Shown here: positions 34,471-48,639 of the stretch, piece by piece
How positions within the stretch are numbered: position 1 is the stretch's first letter
Layout: the number at the start of each line of letters is the position of its first letter
Assembly (NCBI GenBank): GCA_028551475.1
Contig: CM052360.1
Span: forward strand, 16,418,501-16,482,500
Direction: 5' to 3'
From: Casuarina equisetifolia
Taxonomy: Eukaryota > Streptophyta > Magnoliopsida > Fagales > Casuarinaceae
DNA length: 64,000 nucleotides
Translations under genes and position numbers: made by a program
The notes under the pieces: generated by a model
Seen by the model: the letters and a program-made list of their open reading frames with translations, nothing else
What the model was told of the DNA's origin: nothing
Databases searched by the model: none

Positions 34471-37400
34471 TCTATTATAACAACAATGTTGGTACCATGT
34501 TCCCCCTTAAATTTCAAATCAAACCTAAAAATGAGGAAATTTCAAACATAGAAAGGGAGACAGCTATGAAATAAAATGAACAGCAGACGTTTACTTAAAA
34601 TTGAACGTTCACTTGCACTTATTACTTAAAATTGTTTGACCAGTGAAAATGTCCTTCGCCCACCCACTTGTCCGTTTATGGCGTACTAATATTTCTGACT
34701 GTATTATCTAAAACAAATGAGTTATTATGGTAAGCACTTTTATTCTTTTGACTTTCAAGTCAAAATAAATGGATTCTTGAGCGCTGCAACGTGAATCCTT
34801 CTCCCTTTTCTTTGCAGCTATGGAATACAGCGTGCGAAGATGGGACAGATAAAACTTGAGAATGTATTTAAGTAAACGAATGTATTCATTTTCATTGAAC
34901 TATTTAATGCATGTATCTTTAACAATCTGTAATTAAGTGTAATATTTGACACTATTGAGGAATGTTCGTAGTAAATGTCAACCACGAACTCTTTTCTTTA
35001 GCGCTAGCTTTACACATGAAAAGAGTTGGCATCTAGGAAATACACTTTCCATTTTGGTTTTGGTTTTTCTGTCCAATACTTGCTCGCTCAAGCCTCAAGG
35101 TATTCCTCAACTGTTTGGCGTTTGACATAACCCTCCGCTCAAGTCTTTGAAATCTAGGAGTTTGACTGCTTCTCTAGTATTCGAAACATTATGACGCAAC
35201 TCTCAATCCTTCATGATTTAGTAATTTTTTATTGAGTGCTTATCTAAATTCTCTTTGCGATTCATGTTAATCTCTGATTTCATCCCTTGCATACTTGCTG
35301 CCCTTTGTATTTATTGCTTTTCTTACATGTATTTACATTCAATTGTGAATCTGATAGTAGACTCATCAATTAATTTCTCAAGGGTTATACTTGTTATTAT
35401 TAATAAAATTTATCAAGGTGTCTTCTCTATTTGAAAAAAAAAAAAAAAAACCAATAGTCTGATCTCATCCCTCGGTCTGTCAATCATCACTTCATAATTA
35501 TAAAAGGAACTTCCCCGCATGATAATCCATTTTTAGTTGGTTTTCCTTCCACATATGAGAGATTGCTTGTTATGTTATGGTCCTCGGTATTAGGACATTT
35601 AAGGACATTGAAACCACATTCCCATCAAGTATATTTTAGTACTTGTGGGAATTTAATCTAGGGAAAATCTCAAACTGAGTTTCAAATACTTGAGCTAGTT
35701 CACACGTTGTAAAAGCCGACTGTACGAATGTTCAGAAAAAAAAGCTATACAAAAATCTTTCTCTAGATTATTAACCGTTGAATAGCTGTTAAACTTTTGA
35801 AATAAGACGAAACTTTGTCCGCATTTAAGTACTAATTATAAGGGTACACCAAAATATTGTTAAGGGAACCTTTTTTTTTCTAGTTGTAATGCATGAAAAA
35901 AAGAATCTCAAAGCATATATGTGTTAAAAATTATAGAGAAAAGTTAATATCTAACTTAAAACCTTAAGATAATAAATTGGAGAAACTTACCTTTTTATAA
36001 ATTAATTTTCAGTCTTTTACGTATATTTTGCATATTAACATGCCCTATTATACTGAACATGGAACAACACTTCTCATGGAAGCTTTGTGCACCAGCAATG
36101 GGGCAACAAAGTAGAATTTAGATTTCCAACAAACTTCTTTGCAATGTGAAACAAAATTCCACATTGTTTATTTAACATGCTTTATCACTATAATAGTCTA
36201 ACACAAACTATTCTATAGTATTGCTTTTTTTTTTTTATAGACTTTGAACTTGCCCATATTCATAGGGATGTTAAGGAAAAACATAAAATTTGGTACCATG
36301 TTAGAAATTATAGAGATGACTCATATCAACCTTAAAACTCTAAGGCATTAAATAAAAGAACACATCTCTTTATAAATTACTTTCTAAACTTCTATGTTTC
36401 CCATGTGAAATTTAACATGTGCCTTCAAACCAAGCATGGGGCAACACTTTCTATGAAACTTTTGCTCACAAGTAAAAAGGTAGAAGTTAGAACTTGGATT
36501 CCAAACTAATTCCTTAACAATATAAGAAAAGAACTCTATATCATTTATTTAATAATTTACAAATAAGATTAAGTTAGGAAATAAATTATCTAAAATCTCT
36601 CTTCTTCTTTTTTAATTTTTAGACATGTACTTGGGAGTTTCATTCTTTCAACCTTTAAAAGAATATGGTTATTTCTTGAGGCTCTTTACTTCACCTTTAG
36701 GCAAAGCATTATGCGCCATTAATTAATGAACTTATCATTTTTTTTCGGCTAGGCTCCAAGGCAACTTAAGAGAGGGCTAAATTATGATTATAATTTTTTG
36801 TTTTGTCTTATCTTGATGAATATTTCTCTATTTCATTTGAGAGTAAAGTTCAAGAATAAATATTAAACCAAATGGCCAACCAATAATGCAAAAAAATTGA
36901 CACAAGACTTTGCAAGGTGGTTTAGTTCAAGCAAACTTAGCACTTATATTCATCCTAATCTAACAACCTACTAAAGTTACTTTCTTAATCAATTATCTAA
37001 TTGATTTCAAAAAAGCACATTCTTTATATTAGCTATAATTTTTCACTCCCTAAGTGAATAGTCAAATTAAGCTTAAAAAAATATTCAATATATAGCTTAC
37101 AATTACTTATCTAGGTGCTAGAAATCAATCACAAGATGAAAAAAAAAAAAGACCAAATTGTCTTTCTTACTACGGTTCTACGCAATTGAATGCGTAATGG
37201 GGCCCACCAATGATAAGTCATCCTATTTAAGCTTATTTTTGTTGCTTATGGTAATAATTATTTTGGATAAAATGAAGAACACACCATAGAAATAAGAGAA
37301 ACCTAGTTAATTCATTTCAAGAAAAAGAATGATAAAAAAATTTGAACAATACATGATGCCTACCTCTTTCGAGTATTGGTACACTTTTGTAATGCATTGC

Positions 37401-38473
37401 ACCTTCCTAGTGGAGGCCTTTCTTTTCCTTCTTAAAAGCATAAAACCCTAACTCCTTAGTTGCTAACTATTAAGTTGGCTTATTGTATAAACTCATATAA
37501 TATGAGCTTATATCAATGAGCATAAACTAATATTCCTTAATATGGTGGGTCAATGTGAATTTCATTGGTACATTGTGATTGAACACATATTGCCCTTATT
37601 GCATATATGGTACTAGCTAATGTAAGCTTTTGTTCATCTTATACATATTGATAAGAAAGCTTATTTGAGTGGATAATTTCATTGATTGGTTAAGTCCTTC
37701 CTTTAACTTTTCATATATGCATTAAAGCTTGTTAAAGGGTGAAATTTGGAGAAAATGGTGGTCATGATTTTTATTTCATTTTGTTTGTGAGAAAATTCCT
37801 TTGAATGGCATTTTTGTCACACATCTCTCCTACTTAAACACATTGCACCTTCACCATAGAAGTAAGAGAACATAATTGCTTCACAAAACCCAAACATGTG
37901 GGTACTATTCATGGAGTGAGAGAGTCTTCTCTACAGTCCACCATTTATTCCCTTTCTCCCCTTGATTTTCTAGTAGCTTTAGCTATCTTATTAGGCTAGT
38001 ATTTGAAAAGCATAAAGAGGAAAACTTAATGCTAAGTTGTAGCCCAAGAAATGGAGAAATCTATTTTTTTTTTCATTTATTTTGTATATGTTTATGAAAT
38101 CCACTTTTGTTCTCCATGATTAGTGCTTAGATCTTGAAAAAGAGTTTCGTATAAAGCTATATTTACTAACATATTATGCCTACAACATGTGCAGGAGGAT
38201 CTCAGAACAAGTTGATTGCAGAACAATGATCAGTAGATTAAAGTCACAACTTTACTTTGCAACTTGCCATTTCCCTTTCTAATATGCCAACAAAACATGT
38301 AACACCCACACCATGCAACAATACTTTACAAATTAGTAATATACATGGCACTTTCCTATAACATTCCTTCTTCATTGACCAAGACCTTGCCCTCAAGGTC
38401 AAGCTCTGGATACCTTTTGATGACTTTGTAGGTGTCTTCCTATACTGCATCGACCTAGGATAGACCTTACTAG
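34471..38473. other. Intergenic DNA of unit 2, no gene
   Basis: Collinear with 6336-8802 and 10131-11688. The site of the unit 1 solo LTR is empty here, near 36920. Nothing coding is seen. Confidence 0.55.
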
Positions 38474-39250
38474 TTATTAAAATATGATGTCTCAAACACT
38501 TGCCACATTAGCCACACATAATAGTGACACATCATCTTTAATAAAACACATCAACATTATAGTCCACTTCAGCTTAGTAGAAACTAAGACCCATGTGTGC
38601 AATACCCAATGCTTGCCATGCTTGTTACTTCATATTCTTATCAAAAATTGCTAATAAGTTCAAAAGAAAGTTAGATGATATAAATGATCATTCAATTATA
38701 GTTAGATGTACTAATTTTTCCAAGGTTAGAAAACCACATCAATTTGATTCCTTTTAATGCTGGGTCAAATTTAAAAATTCAAATGTCTTCCTTTCTTAGC
38801 ACATTCTCTATAAATCCATAGGCTATCACAATCAATTCTCATTCTCATGAATATTGTTTGATTACTTACACAACTAGGTTTAATTTTCTTATAAAACTAT
38901 AAACCTAAACTCATAAAAATCATCGAACACTACAATCTTCTTACTCAACTTAAATTTTAATTTCTAAGGTTCTCAAAATTTCTCCACAAAAATCACTATT
39001 TTCATGGAAATTCTCAAACTTGATATCAAATTCCCAAGTGAAAAAGCCCATATTTTCGATCCTTCCTACATCACCAATGGCCTCACCAAACACTAATATC
39101 CATTCCACTACCTATCACCATCTTCTCCAGCCTAACCATTGATACCTATAGTAAAAGGCCCTAATTTTCTTGTTTGGAAGGCTATATTGAGCCTTACCTA
39201 CAAGTAAGTGGCTTGCTAACATAGAGTTCATCATAATTAGGGATGAATAT

Positions 39251-40599
39251 TAATAACTCTATTTTTATAAAGTTATTTTACCTAATTTAAATAATAAATT
39301 ATCTAATGCTTGTGAGAAAATATTTGAATTCCTTTTTATTTACTTAAATTTGTCTTGTTTATATAGCATAAGGAGGCATGAAGGAAAAGAACAAGCATAG
39401 AGAACCTTATGCTTATTATATGGCAGAAGATGGTCAAAATATCAAGGTCAAGAAAATCAAGATGGGCTTGGGCTTGGGCTTGGGCTTTAGATGATTGTTA
39501 TTAGATTTTTATTGTTATTAAGTTTTCTAAATAATTAGAAAACCTAGTCCTATTAGGAGTATAAAGCCTAATTAATATAGTCTAAAACCCAATTCTCTTG
39601 GGAATCCAAAACCCGTTTCTATTAGGATAAGGAGATAGTTCTAGATCCCAGACCCTATATAAGGGAAGAGCACTGCATAAGAAAAGAGGAGAAGAGAAAG
39701 AGAAAAGAAAGTGCCGCTAAAACCAATGAAGAAAGAAGAAAATCAAGGAGAATTCTTGAAGAGAAGACAGTGTGGTGACAACTTTTTTGTTTTTCTTTAT
39801 TTAAGATGTTTTCCTCAATTTCTACCACTGTTTTGGTTTATTATTTCATTATGTTCTAAATTCCTTTTGTTAGAGCGATGATGTAACCTAACTATAATGA
39901 TGTGAATCCTATAAGTTTTTATGTTTTGCAAGATATTTTATTTATGTGAATTATATATTATTATGCTTAATGCTCTCAAGTGATTGGCCACCACTTGAAT
40001 GATTTGATGTGCATGTTTGAGACCAACAGGAGATAATATGCAGTTGCTTCTTGAAATATATAACCATAATTAAATATGGATAGACATATACCATGTTGTT
40101 TGTGTGGCTTTTGGTGATAAGATAATTAAAAGATTTATTGTAAACCAAGAATGTTTACAGATCCTAATGCATTAGGTTTGTTTCAATTCATTTATAAAAA
40201 TATAGTGAATTAATAAACTAAATAGGTTTGCTATACTTAGACATAGGATAATAAATAAATTAAGAAATTCTGCCATCACATAAGTATTATCATTCTTGTA
40301 GGCATAAACTATGAAAATTCATATCTAGTAGTTATAGTGAAATCAAATGCTCTAACATATTTCTCATATTGATCTTTCTTACTTGGATTTAATTTCAATT
40401 AGTCTTGAATCTTGTTTTGAAAATTTTATATTTTATTTCATCATTAACTTTCTTTTGATTAGCTAGATAAATTTTAGGATTAGTTCATTGTTGGTACTTA
40501 ATTAGTTTAGTATTCACCAATCTCTGTGGGATGATACATTTTCTTATTATTATATTACTTGTTTGACATGTTCACTTGCATTTAGAATTTTACCGAACA
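39251..40599 (-). mobile_element. Solo LTR, 1349 bp, 5-bp TSD AATAT
   Basis: On the minus strand it runs from TGTTCGGTAAAATTC to AGAGTTATTA. It is flanked by AATAT at 39246-39250 and 40600-40604. Unit 1 has the empty site near 13945. It is the same family as 8803-10125, in opposite orientation. Confidence 0.88.
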
Positions 40600-40889
40600 A
40601 ATATGATGCCATTGAATGAATTTCCAATCATGCCTTTCAAGATTGGCACATACATGATCAAATAGCTCAAGGCTAAAGCCCCAATACCAACTCTAACTTG
40701 ATGTTACCATCATCGCAAAATACAAATCATCACTGAAAATTTGGAAGGTGCTTACCACTAAGTTCCAAGTGCACAACTCTACTAGAATATTTGTGCTCTT
40801 TCTTCACCTTTAGGCAGCCACCAAAGGCCATTAGACTATGACTGAATTTTTACAAGAAATAAACATAATCATCAAATAGCTCAACATTG

Positions 40890-43515
40890 TGATGTGGATC
40901 GTGATGGGCAACAGAGTGAGCTTTTGATTATGAAGAGATTAAAATGGAATAATAACAAGGCAATTTGGAAATATAAAGACTGGAAAGGCAAAGACTAGAA
41001 AAATAAATGATTGAAAGGTAAAAGGCAGTAATTTAAGTGCAGGAATTAAGATAACTAGAATATAAAAGGTTGGAAAGTAAAAACATGAAATTTTAAGGGC
41101 AAAGCTTAAGGAAAAACAAAATTTAATAACTTTTCAATCTCCATGGTTCTTAAGGTTCTGATTACAACTGAAGGATCAATATCCTTATATAGACGACTGA
41201 GCCTAGTGGTAGAAAGATCTAGAATTCATAAAACCAAAGTCTGGTAGAATTCAGATCCTAAATTTAAGGAAAAATTAAATTAACCAATTAAGATAAGATA
41301 CCAACAAATCAAGGATTGGATCCAAACAAATTAGGGATTGGATCCTAACAAATTAAGGATAACATCCTAACAAATTAAGGATCTCAACAAATAAGGAAAT
41401 CCTAAATAATTAAGAACCTCGACAATCTAAGAATCCTAAATCAACATAGTTAAGGAGTCTTTAACATATCAAAATTCCTAAAGAATCTCTAGGTTGACCT
41501 CTAAAAGTATAGGCTTCTTGGATCCAAACATATAATTGATAGGACACTCAACATATGGGTTGGGCCATTAGCCTAGGTTGGTATAGTTGTTTCGTATCAT
41601 TCTCCTTTCTTGAAGAAGATTTGTCCTTAAATCTTAATTGTTGGTTTGGGCTTTATTGCTCCATGGATCCATAATCCAAGTTCTTAAACTTACATGAATC
41701 TCTACCTCTGGTGGCCTACCCAAGTGCGTTGGTTCACAAATCAGTGGTAAACAACCGTGCTGCTTGGATGGAAGTTTACAACCTGATGAACAATATGATC
41801 CAAACAAGTAGTTGAAGTTATGTAATGTTTTAGCAATACCTTCACCAAGAGCATTGAAAAATCATGGTGATTGTTGTTAACACATCATCTCTGCATGATT
41901 TGATAATACAAACCCATAAAGAAAACCATTGTTCATGCTAAATAATGGCTCTAAATTCTTCAACATTTGGATGAAATTTTGTGTTTCTTCTAACAAAATT
42001 TCTTCTACAACCTTGTTTGGTAATATCTCATGGTTTGATAGATTTGAACTTCTTAGATCTATCTCTCTTTTAAGCAACACATCTTGCTCTAGAAGATCCA
42101 AGCACTTTGGATTTGCATTCATGGTTATTGGTGCCTCAATCTCCAAAAGATCCAAACTTTTAGGGTCCAGCTCCTTCTCTGCCAACACCACAAGCTTTGG
42201 TGGATCCAAATTATTTTGTTTTGTTTCCATCATACCTCTTTCTTCAATTTGAACTACTTGTATATCTTTCTTTGGTGAGGTTTTTTTCTTATGCCACCTT
42301 TCTATCCACATATCATATTCTTCCTTGTAAAAATTATAGTGGTGCTCTTGCTGGTTCTTGGAATCTGTTAAAACATGATCTTCTTGTTGCGATGGTTGAT
42401 ATGTTGGGGGTACATAGGGTGGTTGTGCAATATGAGGTCAGTATGGTGGACATTCTTGGTAATAAGGTGTACGTGGTGCTAGCTTTTGTGGTATATTTAA
42501 AGGTTGGGTTGGTAATGGGATAGATACTTGGGGTGGTGGTAGAGTTGTTTAGAATGGCAGGTGCATTGTTTATAGTGGTGGTGGAGTGTAAAGTGTCTAG
42601 GCTATTTGTAGGGGAAAGCGTTGTTTAAGCAAAAGTTTGAACTCTTGGACTTCAGCCCTTATCTTTTGGATTTTACTAATTTGCAACATATAGGCAGTTA
42701 GCCATGATGGAGTGGATGAGGATGAACGAGAAGAACCATTTCTTTCTTGAGACATGGTGATATTATCAAACAATAGATTGATGAGATGAACAAATTTGTT
42801 AGAACAGCTCACTCACCAAAACCTTGGCTCTGATTACTACTGATGCAGATCGTGATGGGTAACAAGGTGAGCTTTTGATTATGGAGAGATTGAAATGGAA
42901 TAAAAACAAGGCAATTCAGAAATATAAAGATTGGAAAAATAAATGATTGAAAGGTAAAAAGTAGTAATTTAAGTGCAAGAATTAAGATAACTGAAATATA
43001 AAAGGTTGAAAAATAAAGGCATGAAATTTAAAGGGCAAAGCTTAAGGGAAAAAAAAATTCAATAACTTTTCAATCTCCACAGTTCTTGATGTTCTAATTA
43101 CAACTGAAGGATCAATGTCCTTATATAGATGACTAAACCTAATGGTAGAAAGATCTAGAATTCATAAAACTAAAGTCTAGTAAAATTCAAATCCCTAAAT
43201 TTAAGAAAAAATTAAACTAACCAAATTAAGATAAGATCCTAACAAATCAAGAATTGGATCCCAACAAATTAGGGATAACATCCTAACAAATTAAGGATCT
43301 TAACAAATAAAGAAATCCTAGATAATTGAGAACCTTGACAATCTAAGAATCCTAAATCAACATAGTTAAAAAGTCTTTAACATATCAAAATTCCTAAAGA
43401 ATCTCTGGGATGACCTCTAAAAGTATGGGCTTCTTGGATCTAAACATATAATTGATAGGACACTCAACATATGGGTTGGGTCGTTGGTCTAGGTTGGTAT
43501 AGTTGCTCTGCATCA
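40890..43515 (-). mobile_element. Non-autonomous LTR retrotransposon, 2626 bp, TSD CATTG
   Basis: Two direct repeats of 710 bp (40890-41599) and 675 bp (42841-43515) have TGATG.../...CATCA ends and are flanked by CATTG at 40885-40889 and 43516-43520. Next to the 42841 LTR, plus-strand CCTTGGCTCTGAT (42822-42834) is the complement of the usual tRNA-iMet primer-binding site. Next to the other LTR, minus-strand AAGAAAGGAGA is a polypurine tract. So the element reads on the minus strand. The 1.24-kb interior has gag-like open frames on that strand (42597-42812 and 41877-42311, the second rich in D/E/K with LDLLE-type repeats) and no pol. It must have relied on another element's enzymes. Unit 1 lacks it (empty site near 14230). 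Confidence 0.88.
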
Positions 43516-46500
43516 CATTGTCAAGTGAACTAGTGTCCAAGAATGAATATCTCACCCATTTTTTTCTGGTCTTGAATCTCCTTATGCGTATCTCACCACT
43601 GCAATCTATGTATACACCTATACCACCACCTTGTCATGGGAACCTTTAAGGGTTACTTTCGCTTAAGCGGCCCATGTTGAATTGATTAAGTAGTCCATGT
43701 AAGCTGCCACTTTTACCACTACTGATCACTTTACAATTAGTCTTGCCGTGCTTGATGAAATCCCATAAAGAAACTTGACAACGTCAAATGGCCAGTACCC
43801 ATTTTTTAGCCGCAGAGGACAAACTTGTCAATGTAGATTTAGGTACAACCCATCAACCTTGCGGCCTAACAATAGCCCACTTATAAGTGGACAAGCTTCA
43901 TATAATTTTTAAGCTAATATTGCTAATGAAACCCAACAACAAACAAATAACATATAAGCACAAAATTAAACATACTACTTTCCTAATTTAGGGGCCACTA
44001 GTCATATCTTATTAAATGATTTTGGCATTGAAAACATGGAGACCAAGAAGTCATTGTGAATAAGGGAATGAACCTACTTGTAACCCATATAAATACCCTT
44101 TCAAACTCTTGAAATTTTAGTATTGCTAATGTTCTAGTGTTTCCTAATATTGTCAAAATTTTATTATTTCTTTCAAAATCTACAAAAGATAATAATTGTG
44201 CATTCTATTTTAGCCTAACTTTCATGCTATACAAAGTCTACTTATGGGCCAAATAGTATTCTATGGGCCGGTTAATCACGGATTATATTGTTTAGTAAGA
44301 CCTTCAATAATCAACAATTACACTTACCACTATTACAACAAATCTAGTAGATTGACATTGTATATTAAGACATACCAATTATCCTTATGTAATAAGATTA
44401 CTAAAAATAATGAATATTCTATTTAATGGTATTACTATAACTACTTGTAATACTTGTTGCAACAGTAAAAGACATCATCATCCCCACCCATGTATAGAAC
44501 AAATATCTAAACCCCCATTCAATATAATTCACTTTGATATATATATATAATGAATACCTGCACCAATTATGTCATCACAAGGAAACCACTACTATATATA
44601 TTTTATTAATGATTTTTCAAAATTTACTTGGTTATATTTCATGAAATCTCATGACGAATTCCTACAATTTTTAACATTTTTCAAAATTTTGTTAGGAATA
44701 ACTCCACACAAAAATAAAAAAGTATACAATGTGATGGTGCAACTAGATTTATATCAAGAACTTTGAAATTTTGTTATTAAAACATGGGATTTTTCAAGGA
44801 ATATTTAGCCTATATGGTCCATTTCAAAATGGGTCAATGGAAAGAAAAGACAAGCACATCACTAAAACTAGATTGTCCATGATAAACCAAGCCAACATAT
44901 CACCTTAATATAAGGACTATGTTTGGAAACTGCAACCTATCCAATTAATAGATTGCCAAGCCCAGTTGTTGACAACAACACTCCTTAGCAAAGGTTTTTC
45001 AACCAAAACCCTTACAATATCATATTTATGAACATTTGGTTATTTAGTCTATCTATATCTTAGACCATATACACAACAAAAACTCCAAATAAGGTCCACA
45101 CCATGTGTTTTTCTTAGTTATCCCATAAGCTTTAAGGGTTATTGATGTCGTTGCCTATAAATAAAAAAAATGTAGATTGTAGCAAATGCTATATATGATA
45201 GACATTATCTTATATTCTCTCAAAAACAAAATGAAAAAGAAAAACAAAACAATGGTGCACAAGTATTAATTATGCTACCAACTTTGTACCAACATCTTCA
45301 AAACATCATGCACCCTCTATTAAGACAAATATTACTCTATTTCAAACCACCATGATCTTAAATCAAATAAATGAATCATAAACACCAAATCATGGCCACT
45401 TACCCATATCCTCTACAAATACTAATAACACAAATCATCCCATGATTACATGTCTAAAACTAGGAAAAATATCTAAGCACACAATCACACATTTGCACTT
45501 ACTACTTTTATACACCAATACACATAACAACAAAAATTATAAAGAAACATCTAAAGATCCAAAATGGCAATAAGCAATGAAAAAGATAATGCTACTTTTC
45601 TAAAAAATATAAAACATGGGAAATAGAACCCGAAACACCAAACACTACACCCATTGGTTGCAAATAAATATACATAATCAAATTAAAATCAAATGGCTCC
45701 CTTCAATAGTGCAAGGCACAACTCACTGCTGAAGGCTTTCATCAATATCTTAGTGTAGATTATACAAACATATTTAGTTTTGTTGTCAAATTCATTACTT
45801 TACACACCATAATACCTCAAACCTATACACAAGGATGGATAATAGAATAGTTTGATGTTAAAACTGCATTCTTTCATGAAAATTTAGATGAAAAAGTTTA
45901 TATGCAACAATGAGAAGTGCTTTATGACTCCACTAAACCCAACTTTGTATGTCATTTAAAATGATTGTTATATAGCCTCAAACAAGCACCATACACTTAG
46001 AATAATTGCCTCAACCAATTTCTCCAAAAAATTGGTTTCAACATTTCCAAGGTAAATTCTTCATTAATTATTTTATACACCCCTAACTATGGTGTTTTAT
46101 TCTCGTTTATGTTGATGATATAACTATAATTAGTAGTACTAAGACACTACTATTAGAATTTCTAACTTAACTACAAAATGAGTTTGACATCAAAGACTTA
46201 GGAAATGTACATTATTTTCTTGGAATTAAAGCATAAAATTCCAAGCAAAACTGGCACATGAAATAATACAACTCATCAAAATGGGTGAAGCCTATGGTGT
46301 TCCTACACCATGCACAACAACTCATCCACCCTAAATTCATGATGATGAACCATACCCAGATCTTACATACTATCATAATATAATTAGTTCACTTTAATAT
46401 CTTACTTTTACTAGACCTAACATTTCTTACACAATAAATACAGTTTGCTAATACATGCATGCTCTCATCTAATGTGTGTCATCCTTGACCTCTCACCTAA

Positions 46501-46959
46501 TGCTTGCCATGCATATTGCTCCAAATTCTTCTCACCTATACTACTAAGAGGTTCAAAAAGAAGTTAGATGAAGAAGAAAAAATCACCTGCATACTAATTT
46601 CAAGAAGGTCAAAAAGTATTATCAATTTAATCCCTTTTAATTTTGGATCAAATTCAAAAATTTGAATGTTTTCCTTTCGTAGCACATTTTTTGTAAATTC
46701 ATAGGCAATCACAATCAGTTCTAATTGCCATGGATACCGTTTGATTCCTTTCACAACTAGGTTGAATTTTCCTATAAAAATGTAAACCTAAAGCTCTTAG
46801 AAATCACTAAATACCAACCCTCTTGCTTAACTTATATTCTAGTTTTTAGGGTTCTTGAGTATTCTGAAGATTGCTCTAAAAAAATCATTATTTTTCTGGA
46901 AATACTTTTTGTAACTTTAGCGAATGAGTATTTTCTTGTAACGATTCTTGCTATGCCTT

Positions 46960-47570
46960 CCCAATACAGTGAGTGGTCTTAGGAGAAGTTTCTCATCCTT
47001 TAATGGTAATGGAGGAAGAATGGCCTAAACTAGTCAATCTATTCCAACAAATTTATTAAAGGCTAAAACATGGAACATGAGTTGTAACTTGGTTCCTTCA
47101 TATAAGCAAAGTTTATAAGTGAGTAGATCAACCCTTTAGATTATTTTGTAAGGCCTAAAAAATCTAGGTGAAAACGTCATGACCTTTAAGAAATGATGGT
47201 ATGGTTTAAGCTTGAGATAAACCAAGTTACTTGCCTAGAATTGTAAATCTTGACGTTAGAGGTCATAAAATAGTTTCATTTTCATCTAAGCCTTTGGAAG
47301 GTGGGAGTGCAAATCTTTGAGAATATTGTTTGGATCTTACAAAACCTTATCCACTACTTTTACTCAAAGCAAACCCAACACAGGATCTAGTAGAGTTAAG
47401 GGTTCCTGCCTAAAAATTGCTTCATATGGAGTCACCTCCGTGGCTGATTGCATGCTTGTGTTATAGCTATGTTCTGCCATGAGAGCCATTGTGCCCAATT
47501 CCTAGGTTCCTCACTCATGTAGTAGCGGAGATACATCTCCACCGACTGGTTCACCGCGTCACTAGTTGAT
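46960..47570 (-). pseudogene. Ty3/Gypsy integrase C-terminal fragment (unit 2)
   Basis: Paralogue of 18290-18930, with the same order of integrase C-terminal motifs in broken frames on the minus strand. Confidence 0.72.
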
Positions 47571-48470
47571 GTAGCCTCACTAATTTACTTTTTGGTAGAC
47601 AAAGATATGAGCATATTTTCTAAAAATTGATAAATATTGCTTCTTTTTTATTTTTTTGTCAATTATGAAACTTATAAAGTTAGTATCATTATTGGCTTAT
47701 AATTAAAAGTAGAATACCTTAGATATCATAATCTTAGGTTGGGTTTGTCTTTGAAATATCTAAAAATATTCTCATTTGATTCTAACAACAAAAAAAATCT
47801 TCTATTTTGCTTTTCATCCACAGTATATCCATACACCTATTACCCACATAATGTATTCTACCTTGGTAGTTGGTGTAGCATCATTAACTTTCTTTTGGTT
47901 AAATTAAGATATGAACATATTTTCAAAAAATTGATAAGCACTACTTGTTCTTTTTTTGTCAATTTCCTAGCTTCTAAAGTCAGTATCATCGTAGGCATAC
48001 AAATTTAAACTAGAATACCTTGGTAACAATAATCTTAGGTTGGTGTGTCTTTGAAATATCTAAAAATATTCTCATATGTGATCATAACACCCAAATCTTC
48101 TATTAGTTTTTTCGTCGATAAAATATGTGCACGTCTATTATCCATAGTAATGTATTCTACCTCAATGGTTAATGAAGCATCACTAATTTACCTTTAGTTA
48201 AGCAAAGATATGAGCATATTATCAAAAAATTGATAGGCTTTGCTTGCTTTTTTTTTTTGTCAATTTCATAGCTTGTAGGGTCAATATCATTGTGGGCATA
48301 CAAAGTAAAACTAGAAACCTTAGATAGCATAATATTAGTTTTTTTTTCAAATATCTAAAAATATTTGTGTGTTATTATAGTTAGAGTTATTCCCTCCCTA
48401 AAAAAAATCATTATTCTACCTTTGATGGTACAACACAATGAAGAAAGAAACAACTAGCATATAAAGATAT
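47565..48470. repeat. About 300-bp tandem triplication
   Basis: ATATGARCATATT marks the three copies at 47605, 47909 and 48208. Each copy also carries TTTTTTGTCAATTT, a GTCARTATCAT segment and GAAATATCTAAAAATATT. Unit 1 has a single copy (about 18900-19110). Confidence 0.88.
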
Positions 48471-48639
48471 CATTTTTGTTTGGATCCTTATATACTACAA
48501 TTGAGTCAAAAGATATAGTTGATAGTTAAGAGTTTATATTCTATTTTTTAACAACTATTAGAAAGTAAAAAGTAACGAGAAAATATAATAGAAAAGTTGG
48601 AAAAAAAGATTTTTTGTATTGTATTGAAATGGTACGATT

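Larger units (their letters stand above)
38474..46905 (+). mobile_element. Degenerate Ty1/Copia retrotransposon (unit 2), with two later insertions
   Basis: Paralogue of the element at 11689-18239. The 5' LTR starts TATTAAAATATGATGTC at 38474, and a primer-binding-site relic is at 39019-39033. Integrase and reverse-transcriptase pieces lie between 44500 and 46400 (YVDD again in FMLMI-type context near 46110-46130). A deletion relative to unit 1 removed RNase H, the polypurine tract and the first part of the 3' LTR (unit 1 bases about 17108-17810), so the LTR relic is only about 46475-46905. Insertions at 39251-40599 and 40890-43515 are absent from unit 1. Confidence 0.85.
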
